NCBI RefSeq assembly: GCF_030269925.1
Contig: NC_085128.1
Coordinates: forward strand, 1,924,501-1,988,500
DNA from: Bombyx mori
Lineage: Eukaryota; Arthropoda; Insecta; Lepidoptera; Bombycidae
Length of the DNA stretch: 64,000 bases
Direction of reading: 5' to 3'
This document shows positions 11,532 through 21,053 of this stretch, piece after piece. The number at the start of each line of letters is the position of its first letter. The first letter of the stretch is position 1. The translations under genes were made by a program, and so were the position numbers. A model generated the notes under the pieces. The model did not search any database. It was not told the origin of the DNA and saw nothing but the letters and a program-made list of their open reading frames with translations.

Positions 11532-12105
11532 TTTTAATACAGACTATCTAATTAATACAGACTAACGCGTCACAGGATCAGAGCAACTAATAAAGTCGGA
11601 TTGCTTTTTGATTTGGACATTACTAAAGGCTTCTGAACAGACAGCCACAACTAAGGAGTAGGAAAACTGAGATCTCCTGATCGCTATGCCTCTCACTAAG
11701 ATAGTTCTTGATGCTTTCCATGAGAAAGTTTAATACGGCTGAGTAACATAAAACAGATAGATAACTAAATGTCACGTAAAGTCTTGTAATAGCATCTTTA
11801 CAACCTCCGCGGAACTCCATTGTGCATTTGACAAATGACTTATAAAATTAACATTGACTCCACCGAATTTAATGGTTTTCTGGAAACGTTTTGTTGAGAT
11901 TTTCTTTATGGTTAGTCTTTATAGTACCATCAAAGTCCGTTCTCGTTTGATTTATAAGTAACTAGTGGCCAGCAACGCCGCGCAGTGGTCAACGCTAAAT
12001 TGTACGTGGAAAAGACCCATTTATTGAATGTGTTCGCGCTCCAATTCAATAATCCATAGTCCATAAATGGTCATTTACTTAGTATTATGAAATAAATAAT
12101 AATAA

Positions 12106-12365
12106 TAAATAATAAATAAACATTTACTAACAATCACGCCACGTTAACTGGTCCCGCGATAAGTTCGTAAAGAACTTGTGTTACAGGTACTAGATAACGG
12201 AAATAAATATAAGATTTTTATTGTACACGTACATATATTTAATAAACATCCGTAACCCTGGAAAAGACATTTATATTTATCATACAAATATCTTCCCTTG
12301 GCGGGATTCGAACCCGCGACCCCCGTATGTAGTGACCATGTCACTTACCACTACACCAGCACTAC
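12106..12365 (-). mobile_element. tRNA-derived SINE (not Bm1), antisense
   Basis: On the minus strand the head reads GGTGTAGTGGTAAGTGACAT and then GGTTCGAATCCCGCC, an A box-like and a perfect B box-like element of a tRNA. The body follows and the tail is an AAT-type microsatellite at 12094-12120. A second copy lies at 60480-60752. An antisense open frame across it is an artefact of the tRNA-like sequence. Confidence 0.8.
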
Positions 12366-12366
12366 C

Positions 12367-12425
12367 AGTTCTTTACGAACTTAGCACGGGACCAGTTAAC
12401 GCGACGTGCTTGTTAATAAATATAA
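12367..12425 (+). mobile_element. Same tRNA-SINE family, 5'-truncated, head-to-head with the previous copy
   Basis: GTTCTTTACGAACTTAGCAC followed by GGGACCAGTTAACGCGACG is the complement of the tail-proximal part of the 12106-12365 copy (42 of 47 positions match 12129-12175). It ends in AATAAATATAATTATTAT and an A-run, so it is a second, truncated insertion in opposite orientation. Confidence 0.75.
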
Positions 12426-13156
12426 TTATTATAAAAAAAAAAGTGAGCAAATAACATAGATATTTAAGGAAATTTCCAAAATTTGGAATTTTTACTCCGC
12501 GAAGATATTATAATATTTTATAACCGTTTTGTAATTTGTATCAAAGGAAAGCATAGTATTTTCTTCGGTTTACACAAATGGTGGACAAAAAAAAGAACAT
12601 CTTCTTCTACTCTATCCTAATAAGTTCTCTTTCTTATTCAACAAGCTTCATTTTATTTATTTATTTAATACATTTTATTTTCAACATCGCTTGGCATAAA
12701 TCGATGGTATCAGGGCGGAATGAATGAATTTACTAACAGGATGTGACGTGCGGACGCGAGCTAACACTGTTTTTAATTAGCTGTTCAGCTCGAGATTGTT
12801 ATCTGTGTATTGGGTGCGATGACTCCATTCATTCGATCACAGATTAACACTGCACAGATAAAATATTATTTGAAAATTTGTATGTAGCTAAATGTTATTG
12901 ATTAGTTATTATAAGCATTTAGATAAATAATTATATTGCAAAAATTACTAGATAATTAGATTGGTGTATAGGTTACCTTGCAGTCTTGACATATTATTAT
13001 AGATTATAATTAGATCAATTAGTATAAGATTTTTTATTCTAAACGAAGCATAGATCCGATCGAATATCGATCCTATAAAAATTTACAAGCAAGTCTCGAT
13101 TAAGTATTCGGAATAGATATGTATCATCACAATCGTACCTACTCAATGTAATAATC
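12426..13156. other. Unique intronic DNA
   Basis: Mostly AT-rich, with a GC-richer patch at about 12710-12850 (GACGTGCGGACGCGAGC). No exon seen. Confidence 0.4.
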
Positions 13157-13460
13157 GGACTTTTTGGCGGGAACGTGAGGAGTGAAGTTGTGTGATTTGT
13201 TTTATGTTGTCTATTTAGTGTTTCTTCAGGCTTAAATGTGTAATAACGGTGGTTTATTAACTGTTTAGTATCTGTGAAAGTGCACAAATGTGGAAAAATC
13301 AAACAAAGCGGCTGAACGTGACTTCTCGGGATCCTCCACATCATCTCATCTCATTTCGTTTTATTTCATTTCACTTCATATTCTCAATTTTCATAAAAAT
13401 AAGAATATAAATTAAAATAAGCCTTGACCTAAATGTCTTAGTTACCAGGTCATAAAATCC
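13157..13460 (-). repeat. Family A repeat, copy 2 (inverted)
   Basis: Starts GGACTTTTTGGCGGGAACGT and ends TTACCAGGTCATAAAATCC, the complement of the 11129-11531 copy with high identity outside an indel of simple sequence. The two copies are about 1.6 kb apart and could pair. Confidence 0.8.
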
Positions 13461-13799
13461 GTAAAAAAATGTGTAATAATCGACTGTTCTAAACACTACT
13501 AATTTGTCTTCCCTGAATATCTGAGGACTTGTCTTGAAGTGTACTAGCAATCTAAGAGACTTAGCTAAAATACCCTCTTTGAATTTAGTTTCAAGAAAGA
13601 TATCCCACAGCCCTAAAATAAAACCATGGAGGTTCGTTATAGAGTTTGGAAGTACGAGGAATAAATCACTATGAGAAACGCACTGTGCTCGACACAGATA
13701 GTAAGGGTTAGATAGGGAGGAGACTTTAGATAGTGAACGTGTTCATTTTACATTCCGACTACCTTCCGAAATTCGAACAAAAATTTTCGATGACTTATT

Positions 13800-14215
13800 T
13801 TAAAATAAATAATAGTTAAAAAAAAACTAATAAACACGCTTTCTATAAAATTCAACTAAAAAATAGAAAAGAAATTTTAATAAATTTAAATTGAAAATAG
13901 TGTAAAAAATATATTTTATTTATAAAAAAGCGCGGGTTGCTGTTTAAGATATTATTGAAATAATAATTCTTCTACTCATATCTGTCAGAAAAATATGCAA
14001 AAACCATGTACCTTATGTTTTTTAGTTTTTTTAAACTGTTATTTATTTTTCATTTTTTAGTTTCATATTGAACTGTCATCGGTCCTCGATAAATTTACAA
14101 AGTTTTAATGAAATCTGGCCGTTTAAAGTGGGTCAAAATCGCGTCTAAAGGAGTCAGTTACAAACACACAAACATACATACAAGTGAAGCTAATATAAAG
14201 CGTGTAAAAATTGAA
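13800..14215 (+). repeat. Family E repeat, copy 1
   Basis: Contains the arm AACACGCTTTCTATAAAATT-CAACTAAAAAATAG, then AAAAAGCGCGGGTTGC, and later GTCATCGGTCCTCGATAA and AGTTACAAACACACAAACAT. These landmarks occur in the same order on the minus strand at 19767-20185. An open frame at 14108-14383 overlaps the end of the repeat; it has no recognised domain and I treat it as non-coding. Confidence 0.7.
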
Positions 14216-14389
14216 GTTTTAGATGATAAAAAAAGTGTTTTAACGTTTGATCCAATGCTCAATACAAGAGGATGGCTTAATCGAGCCCAGACGTATCAAA
14301 AGTACACGCATAGTTTAATGAAACATTACCATACACGAGCACTTAATATTTATTTAACCGCCAATAAAAAAGCGGACGCATAACACGCT

Positions 14390-15230
14390 ATTACACGTTA
14401 CAAAATAATATAAAAATACACAGATGGCCCCTAAAGTTTCCTTTAAATCCACATTTAAAACCCGCCATACATCGTCGACTGGTCGTTAAATAACGCTGCC
14501 TATTCACAACGCGATATTACACAAAAAAACGTCATTAAAACTCGGAGCGTATCGTTAAGCTGGTGATGCGATGACATAAATAATATTTAAAATTCACTCC
14601 AAGACACTCGGCTTGGTAATACGTGTTCGAATAGTGACATAGGTTAGTTAATGTTTCTAAAGGGACAAATAAAGATCACATTATAACAAAATTTTACTAT
14701 TTAATTTCGTGTCTTATTCTTTCTTTATATAACGTTTTCGTGATAGTAAATCCAAGAACTTTGTGCCCTGGAACTTTCAGAAATTTTGGTTATTTTGTAT
14801 GCAAAGTGACGAAATCATCAATAAACATTACTTTTTTAGACGGCAGTTAGCACATTATTCTTATGTCGACTGATAACACCTTAGTAGCATAGATAATAAA
14901 TACCCTTATTGTTAACGGTTCGTGACCACGTTTAAAATAATAATACAAAAATAGGATTCGCGAAACGAACCCGTAAATTAGTTTAGTTATATATTTGGTA
15001 ATTGGTAAAATAATTATATGTATAATAGATCATTGTGAAAAATGCCTTGTGTGGAGTTCAAGTAGATCGAGATGCAACCGACTAAACTATTAAAATGTAC
15101 ATATTACTTACTATCATTACATCGTTATTACTTCATTTGTTTACTATTATACTATAATGTATTATAATATATTATAATAGGTATAATATATCAAATTATT
15201 TTTTATGACGTCACAAACACGTCACATTTT
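14390..15230. other. Unique intronic DNA
   Basis: AT-rich, no exon or repeat recognised. An AT-only run of ATTATAATATATTATAATAG lies near 15160. Confidence 0.4.
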
Positions 15231-15770
15231 TTCCCCTACCTATTTGTTGGTAGCCTAAGGGGCTATTCCAGCTACGCCCTGACGGGTAGGTGAGCTCACG
15301 AGGCTCTAGCCTGGTGACGTTGCTAACACTAGCCCTAGCAAGAGCAGTGCTTCGCAGAGTCTACCACAGGATCGGAATCGCGACCCACTGAGAAGATCCG
15401 TTGAGAAACTCAGTGGGCTGTGTCTATGGGTTAGTTCGCTCGTCGTAATCGACGAGTTCGACGAGGACGCTGAACTGGCGCTTGAGGGTTCTAAAAGCAC
15501 CGAGAGTGAATCCGGGGAAGTCGACAAGACATGGCGACAGATGCTTTGCGTTGTCCCGCCGCGGTCGGATAAGTCTTTACGTCTCGAATATGGTACGAAT
15601 GCTTGGAAACTAGAGGAGAAAGCGCTTGCTACGGATTACTAGCGGCAAGCCGACTTCCGTGTCAGGGTCCTGTGCATCTCAGTATTAGCGTACCAGGAGA
15701 TTTCATAAGAGCGCGGAAGGGTCCCTCTCGGCAACCCGACCTGATCAAATTCCGGTCCAAATGATTGAGA
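15231..15770 (+). repeat. Family C repeat, longest copy
   Basis: Begins CCCTACCTATTTGTTGGTAG, carries the shared GCTAACACTAGCCCTAGCAA and CCCACTGAGAAGATCC blocks, then extends through a CG-rich part (TCGTCGTAATCGACGAGTTC) to about 15770. It is longer than the other copies, so it probably shows more of the source element. A 73-codon antisense Ser-rich frame inside is spurious. Confidence 0.7.
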
Positions 15771-16449
15771 AAATAATAGAATTGTTATAATCAACTTAGT
15801 TGAATGAATTTTATGTGTAATGTTATTAATTTGATATACTTATCAATAATCGGGTGAATTACACGATTGCAAAGAATAAGTTAAAAGATTTGAGTTACTT
15901 ATAAAACACATACAATAGTGCTGAAGTTACCACAAACTGCACCGTATTAAACAAACTTTTTTTTAATAATAATAAAAATCAACGCATTCTCAATAGCAGG
16001 TGTCTGATAACTTTCGAGTTCGTTTTTTGTCTTCGAACACTCCCATAGAGCTTTAAAAGAAAAATATGAAAGCTCCGAAGCAATAAAAGCTGATGAGAGA
16101 ATAAGTTTTTGCTACTTTGTTGTTTATGTGTCTTTGTGTGAATGCCCAACTTTATTACGGTTATTGTGAACGCTTTTATGGGATAGGATGAGATGGGCTT
16201 TCTTTAAAACGAAGGTTTAATTCTGAAACTTTGTAGAGAGTTCTAGCATTGTTAGTCCAAATTACGTAAATCATTTTTAATTAATTGAATTACATATGTC
16301 GATTTACCTCAGTTTGTAGCAGTCTGTTCGATTATAATCGGAAGAATGGGTTACATGGACGTTTGAGCAACTATTATAAAACAATAATCATCTGTTCATT
16401 CTATTTCTTAAAAATATATTTACTTCATTGCCAATACCGTCTTTACCAT
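15771..16449. other. Unique intronic DNA
   Basis: No exon or repeat recognised. Confidence 0.4.
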
Positions 16450-16904
16450 AAGGGCACACGATGCCCGTGCCCAGGGCCCCCATTCTCAGGGGGCCCCGAA
16501 GGACCGTCAATTTGGTTACCAACTGTAGTCGAGAGCGGTCATTTTCGCAGCTTAAGAGAATAAAAAATGAATTGCGTACAACAATGTTACAAGAACGGCT
16601 GAGTAATTTGTCAATTATGGGCATAGAAAGTGATATCCTTCAAAAAGTTTACTTTAAAGATGTAATGAAATATTTTGTTCAACAGAAATTCCGAAAGAAA
16701 CGATTATCGTAATCGTAACCAAAAAATCAGCAGCATTCTAATATAATTAATATTACTATATCATACTGTATTTGATTACCTATAATAAATGATCATACTC
16801 TGTAACAAATGTTATTTTAATTCGCTTTTTTTACTTTCCAAAAGGGCCTCAAATTCTTGTGTGCCCAAGGGCCACGGCCTAGTTTAAGACGTCCCTGCTC
16901 ATTG
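16450..16904 (+). mobile_element. hAT element remnant (internally deleted)
   Basis: GGGCC-rich termini (AGGGCACACGATGCCCGTGC with CCCCATTCTCAGGGGGCCCC at the left; AAAGGGCCTCAAATTC and GTGTGCCCAAGGGCC at the right) flank the last exon-like piece of an hAT transposase. The ends are only roughly inverted, so the boundaries are approximate. Most of the transposase is missing. Confidence 0.65.
16510..16712 (+). pseudogene. hAT transposase C-terminal dimerisation region (fragment)
   Basis: The open frame reads VNLVTNCSRERSFSQLKRIK followed by NELRTTMLQERLSNLSIMGI and ends at a TAA after FRKKRLS. The pattern S-x-ERSFS-LK-IK-x-LR-TM-x-ERL-x-L is the hAT family C-terminal dimerisation domain, as in ZMYM-type and DUF4371-containing hAT proteins. 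The catalytic RNase H-like core is absent, so this is not an active transposase. It lies inside a UNC5 intron in the sense orientation; no splice sites join it to UNC5. Confidence 0.8.
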
Positions 16905-17093
16905 CCCTACCAAATCGGTAATGTAATGCGAAGTCAGATGACCAACATCTTCCGTGCTCCCTGGTTACCATTAGTGCAATATCGTCATAATCCATCAGCT
17001 GATTTCAAATTCCTTGTTACCACTTTTTAAACATCGACTAATGTCTTGTCTAATTTCAATATTTCCCCCTTTCTTGAAAGCAATGTCATTGTA

Positions 17094-17340
17094 TTTTTTT
17101 TATTGCTAGTTGGGTAGACGAGCCCACGGCCCACCTAGTGTTAAATGGTTACTGGAGCCTATAGATACCTATGACGTTAATGCCGCCACCCACCTCGAGA
17201 TATGAGTTCTTAAGTCTCAGTTTTTACAGTACAACGGCTGCCCTGCTATTCAAACCGAAACGTAATACTGTTTCACGGCAGGAATAAGCTGGGTGGTGGT
17301 ACCTACCCGTGCAGACTCACAAGATGTCCTACCACCAGTA
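17094..17340 (-). mobile_element. Bm1-type SINE, diverged
   Basis: Antisense copy with subfamily differences (TGACGTTAATGCCGCCACCC, TTTTTACAGTACAACGGCTG), like the old copies at 2054 and 34161. Ends TCCTACCACCAGTA. Confidence 0.9.
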
Positions 17341-17499
17341 AATTTATTTAATGTATTGGGTTTATTTAATGTATTTAATGTATTGTAGATATTCGTGTGA
17401 CCACATTTATGTAAATATTGTATCTGGTCGAGGCCACCTTTTTTTTAAGGTTCTTTTGAATCCTTTTGAATGTCCTCAAAGAGCTCTTCCTTCCAACAG

Positions 17500-17637
17500 T
17501 TGCCGCGCACAGTGACATCCCTCTGTACATCGGAATCGCCGTCGCCGTGGTCGTATTCCTGGCTGGTGCTGCCGTGGTCTACAAACTGCTGCAGAGGAAG
17601 ACCCGAGACCATTCTTTGTACACTATGACTAGGACAG
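17500..17637 (+). CDS. unc-5: UNC5 exon: transmembrane segment
   Basis: This exon encodes residues 52-97, starting VAAHSDIPLYIGIAVAV and ending TMTRTG. The hydrophobic run from about Leu60 to Tyr79 is the single membrane-spanning helix, followed by the basic stop-transfer sequence KLLQRKTR. The pattern S/D-x-PLYIG before the helix matches the DVALYVG segment in vertebrate UNC5. The acceptor is CCTTCCAACAG at 17489-17499 and the donor is GTAATT from 17638; length 138 bp, phase 1 at both ends. The open frame continues upstream of the acceptor, but that part is intron: the frame and homology begin with the split Val codon. Confidence 0.92.
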
Positions 17638-17675
17638 GTAATTGGATTTTAATTGTTTGCGCTTAACAATTTTGT

Positions 17676-18046
17676 TAAGCTATTGCATAGATTTTATCGC
17701 GGGTTTCGAGCGCGGCGACCGAATCAAAAAATTCCGTAACGAAAATAAAACCTAACGTCCCCACTCTGCCTACCACGTAACTCGCGTTCAACACATTCAC
17801 ACGTTGCGCTTGTATAGTGTTTGTGAATAAGCGCGCGGCGTGACATCGCACTGCATGCGCATCATGAAAAGTCTGCCCATTACTCTCTCGTTAATGTTTT
17901 GCCTTTGGTTAATGTTTATAAATATAGCGTGGTCTTATTTTATTATTGTTTTAATATTAAATTATTATTGTCTTATTATAATTGCATAAGTTGATAAAAA
18001 ATGCTATGCAATAGCTTTACCGTGGCAGTCCCCGGGTGCCATACGT
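17676..18046 (+). repeat. Family D repeat (inverted-repeat element), copy 1
   Basis: Starts TAAGCTATTGCATAGATTTT and, near its right end, carries the complement TGCTATGCAATAGCTTTACC, then GGCAGTCCCCGGGTGCC and ACGT. The middle holds AATAAGCGCGCGGCGTGACA and GCATGCGCATCATGAAAAG. Four copies occur: here, 30239-30629, 34508-35060 and 51859-52256. The inverted ends suggest a MITE-like DNA element, but the right terminal block beyond the inverted repeat is also shared. Confidence 0.75.
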
Positions 18047-18052
18047 GTTTTT

Positions 18053-18252
18053 CTTTTTTTCCTACGTAAGCTTATGGTAGCCTTTAGAGGCTATGCCTGC
18101 GTAACCAAGCGATTAGGTGAGCTCTCGGGGCTCTAATCTGAGGACGTTGTTAACACTATCCCTAGCAAGAGCAACACTTCGCAGAATCTGCCGCCGGATC
18201 GGAAACGCTACCCACTGAGAAGATCCGGTGAGAAACTAAGTGGGCTGTGTGT
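18053..18252 (+). repeat. Family C repeat
   Basis: TAGCCTTTAGAGGCTATGCC through CCCACTGAGAAGATCC and GTGGGCTGTGTG. It directly follows the family D element. Confidence 0.75.
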
Positions 18253-18509
18253 ATTTTTTTATTGTTCGCAAAATTTACATGATTCAATTTCGAAATAATT
18301 GGCTGGTGTAAAAATGAATATAAGTACAACCTGTATGAGTTTATTATAACACAAAGATGATTAGGTCTTTCCATTTTCTAACATAATATGTCTGTATGTC
18401 TAACTCAGCCAAGCCAATATCGAACGCACCTAAACAGTCTTCAGCAAGTTACACAATAATTGGTCAAAAGTTTTTGTAGTACTATAATTTTCTTAATTCC
18501 TCACAACAG

Positions 18510-18645
18510 ATTTCCAACCAGAAATATACCCGACAGTGGAGAAGCAGTCCTTATCGCTAGCTCCTGATCTAATGCAGCACAGACCCCCAAGATACGAACA
18601 TCCCCAACCCGAACATCACTATGATGTGCCACATCTAACGAACAG
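18510..18645 (+). CDS. unc-5: UNC5 exon: cytoplasmic juxtamembrane region with YxxP motifs
   Basis: This exon encodes residues 98-142 of the cytoplasmic tail, starting DFQPEIYPTVEKQSLSLAP. The FQP start resembles the GFQPVSIKP segment after the membrane in vertebrate UNC5. Two Tyr-x-x-Pro motifs are visible, YEHP (Tyr126) and YDVP (Tyr135). The latter fits the phosphotyrosine site preferred by Crk-type SH2 domains. The acceptor follows TCACAACAG and the donor is GTAAG from 18646. Entry is in phase 1 and exit in phase 2, and the next exon starts with the single base that completes an AG|T serine codon. Confidence 0.88.
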
Positions 18646-18756
18646 GTAAGTTTTCCACAACACATGAAAAATTTGCACTTGTAAATGATAGGCCGGTTAC
18701 CAAAGGCAGCCGTCGAATTTGACACTAAAGGTCGAGATCTAAAATGCATTAAATGT

Positions 18757-18910
18757 CTAAATTGCTTCCATTTCAAGTAGTTAGGCAGGCATTTTCCGTA
18801 GGCAGCGGCTTGGCTCTGCCTCTGGCAATGCTGACTTCCATGGGCGACGGTAACCACTCACCATCTGGTGAGCCGGGCCGTATCTTCGTCTGCCTACAAA
18901 GACAAAAAAG
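18757..18910 (+). mobile_element. Family B: LINE 3' end
   Basis: GTAGGCAGCGGCTTGGCTCT, CCATGGGCGACGGTAACCAC, TCACCATCTGGTG and TCTGCCTACAAAGACAAAAA. This is the same 3' tail that follows a reverse-transcriptase C-terminus at 53540-53797, so it is a 5'-truncated LINE rather than a SINE. It sits just 110 nt downstream of the 18510-18645 exon. Confidence 0.8.
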
Positions 18911-19229
18911 GCATGCTAAATAGGCAGCCGTACTGCGAACTCACATTATGTCCAATCAACAAGAATTCCTGAGAGTTGTATCAACTGAAGTGAATAGTTC
19001 TTATTCTTCTATATCGTTCCTTCATTATTTAGCATCGCAAACGTAAGTATTTCTATGAAGATTGGTCCGCTGCGAAATGGGCCACCTTTTGGATGCACCC
19101 AACTGTCCTCTAGTAAACAGTAGTAGTAGTAAAGTGTAGCAGTAGTAAGGAAACAGTGGTAGAATATTACAGCAGACAGTGTATATGAAAGTGAAATATG
19201 CGGACGGCAACAGGACACGCACACACTTG

Positions 19230-19518
19230 TCTATATATATAAAAATAAATTGCCGTTCGTTAGTCTCGCTAAAACTCGAGAGCGGCTGGACCGATTTGGC
19301 TAATTTTGGTCTTGAATTATTTGTGGAAGTCCGGAGAAGGTTTAGAAGGTAGATAATTATGAAAATGCTCAGAATAAATAAAAACAACAATTTGGTTTTT
19401 CTTTTGATGTGTCCCCCGTCGGACGGACTCCTTTTGTTTGTTTTAAGTTTATTTTATACAAAAGTTTAGGTCTTTTATTTATCGATTGGGGCATTACGAA
19501 GTCTGCCGGGTCAGCTAG
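19230..19518 (+). mobile_element. Helitron, non-autonomous
   Basis: Starts TCTATATATATAAAAATAAA, contains GAGAGCGGCTGGACCGATTT, ends GCCGGGTCAGCTAG before a T. A related copy in opposite orientation lies at 58376-58655. Short open frames in both strands over it are not genes. Confidence 0.82.
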
Positions 19519-19766
19519 TTCTCTGATAAAAATATTCGGAAAAACCATCAGCACGTTTAAGCTCTTCCAACACAACAATAACTCATTACTTTCGTCGCCT
19601 TGGGATGACCCTATCACATCAAATCGAAACCTGTTTAATTTCTATTTCATTATTTGCTCACGCTGTAAATTTCGAAGAAGTCAGCGACCCGTGCCTAAGA
19701 AAATACTATTAAACGTTACAATTTGTTCTATATATACAATAATATAATAATAATATTCAATAATAT

Positions 19767-20185
19767 AATGGCTTTTTAATACGCTTTTATTAGCTTCAGA
19801 CATATGTATGTTTGTAACGGAATCTTTGAACATAATTTTGACCCCTTCGAAACGTCGAATTAACTCGAAATTTGGTATACTTATTAAGGACCGATGACAA
19901 ATCAATATAAAAAAAAATCGAAAAAAAATAAGTTCAACCAAAAATGGAAAATAAGTAATCATTTAAAAAAAGTAACAAAATACGCTTTTATAGAAAATCC
20001 AACTAAAAAATAGAAAATATATTTTTTTAATTTGAATTAAAAGTAGTGTAAAAAATAATGATTTTATTGTTAAAAAAAGCGTGGGGTGCATGGTATTTTT
20101 AATTCAAATTTATTAAAATTTATTTTCGATTTTTTAGTTGGATTTTCTATAAAAGCGTATTTTGTTAGTTTTTTTAAACTTATTT
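19767..20185 (-). repeat. Family E repeat, copy 2, with a ~90 bp-arm palindrome
   Basis: The region 19962-20050 (AAATACGCTTTTATAGAAAA, TCCAACTAAAAAATAG) is matched by its complement at 20095-20185, around a short loop with GCGTGGGGTGCATGG. The left part (19767-19915) carries GTAACGGAATCTTTGAACAT and GGACCGATGACAAATC, shared with 14040-14210 in opposite orientation. Confidence 0.75.
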
Positions 20186-20255
20186 ATTTACCTAACACAC
20201 ATAATGGCGTTCTGTCACATTTTTAGATCACATTGTCTTAATTAGACTGTGAGAT

Positions 20256-20315
20256 GTTATGTATGTGTGTGTGTGTGTATGTGTGTATCTTTATGCGTAA
20301 GTGTATGCGTATGTG
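20256..20315 (+). repeat. (GT)n-type microsatellite
   Basis: TATGTGTGTGTGTGTGTATG followed by degenerate GT/GTAT units, 45-100 nt upstream of the 20359 exon acceptor. Confidence 0.85.
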
Positions 20316-20358
20316 TTTTAAAATAACAAATCATCTAGTACAACCTCCTTTGTTCTAG

Positions 20359-20480
20359 TTACGCTTCACCTGTGGACCACCAAGTGACTCCATCTGCCTC
20401 TACCAAGGGACAGAGCGACGATTATGAAAGCAAACCGTACAGCGAATCAGAACATTCAGCCTCTAGTTGTTTCACGAGCT
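20359..20480 (+). CDS. unc-5: UNC5 exon: acidic/serine-rich cytoplasmic linker
   Basis: This exon encodes residues 143-183, SYASPVDHQVTPSASTKG followed by QSDDYESKPYSESEHSASSC. It is a polar, serine-rich linker between the membrane and the ZU5 domain and has no recognisable fold. Support comes from the clean frame, the TTCTAG acceptor, the strong GTGAGT donor from 20481, and matching phases on both sides. A Helitron begins only 17 nt into the following intron. Vertebrate UNC5 has a poorly conserved linker here, so homology alone would not identify the exon. Confidence 0.82.
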
Positions 20481-20497
20481 GTGAGTAATATTAGTTA

Positions 20498-20716
20498 CTA
20501 GCCGTAGTCGCCCGCTTCGCTGGGCATATAAAATTATCATTATTATTTATTGTCATTATTATTAGGGAGTCCAACACTCATATAATTATTAGCCTATCCA
20601 TTAAGTACATGTATTTTCTTCATGGATACAAAAGTTTCAAGTCAATCGGATGCATGGTTCAGTAGTTATAACGGAACATCCGTAAAAGCCATTGTAGATT
20701 TATATATTAGTATAGA
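20498..20716 (-). mobile_element. Helitron, non-autonomous, beside the UNC5 donor
   Basis: On the minus strand it starts TCTATACTAATATATAAATC (after A) and ends GCGGGCGACTACGGCTAG (before T), so both Helitron ends and the A/T target are present. Its 3' end is 17 nt from the GTGAGT donor at 20481. Confidence 0.83.
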
Positions 20717-21053
20717 TTATTTGAAACATACTCTGGTGCGATTCGTTTCTAAAATGAGTTGTTTTTTCGTGAAATGCCATTCTTTACTTGGGAATATTAT
20801 GAAGTTTTAAAAACAATGTGTTTCCAATTTCATATTAATTTCAACGCAACATGATTATATTTTAATGTTTTCAATTTGTGGCTCCTTGTGACACCGTTTG
20901 AATTATTATAGAGTTACAGACGTGAAGGTAGTAGAAAGTATCAGAATAACATATGCTTATATAAAGAGATATAATATATAGCAGAGAGAGACATGGGCTT
21001 ATTTTTATTGCGAAAAAAATGTAATAGTCAAGGTAATCATCTCATCGGTGACA

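Larger units (their letters stand above)
3316..17499 (+). other. UNC5 intron, 14.2 kb, transposon-rich
   Basis: This intron separates the TSP1 exon from the transmembrane exon. It contains Helitron ends (3358-3552, 4180-4393), LINE fragments, five Bm1 SINEs, family A and family E repeats, a head-to-head tRNA-SINE pair, an hAT transposase relic and long unique AT-rich stretches. I looked for another exon, such as an alternative TSP1 or linker exon, and saw none with conserved residues and splice sites. Confidence 0.85.

Noticed and set aside
12144..12454. Frames on both strands around a tRNA-like sequence, and a possible tRNA gene
   Set aside because: The GGTTCGAATCC and TGGTGTAGTGG boxes are real, but the acceptor stem does not close and a second copy with the same body and AAT tail exists at 60.5 kb, so this is a SINE.
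14108..14383. 91-codon frame, first considered a small gene
   Set aside because: Its first third is family E repeat sequence (also at 19767-19915) and no domain or splice context was seen.
17466..17499. Upstream extension of the transmembrane exon frame
   Set aside because: It begins at a TTG and lies before a good CAG acceptor; homology with UNC5 starts only after 17500.
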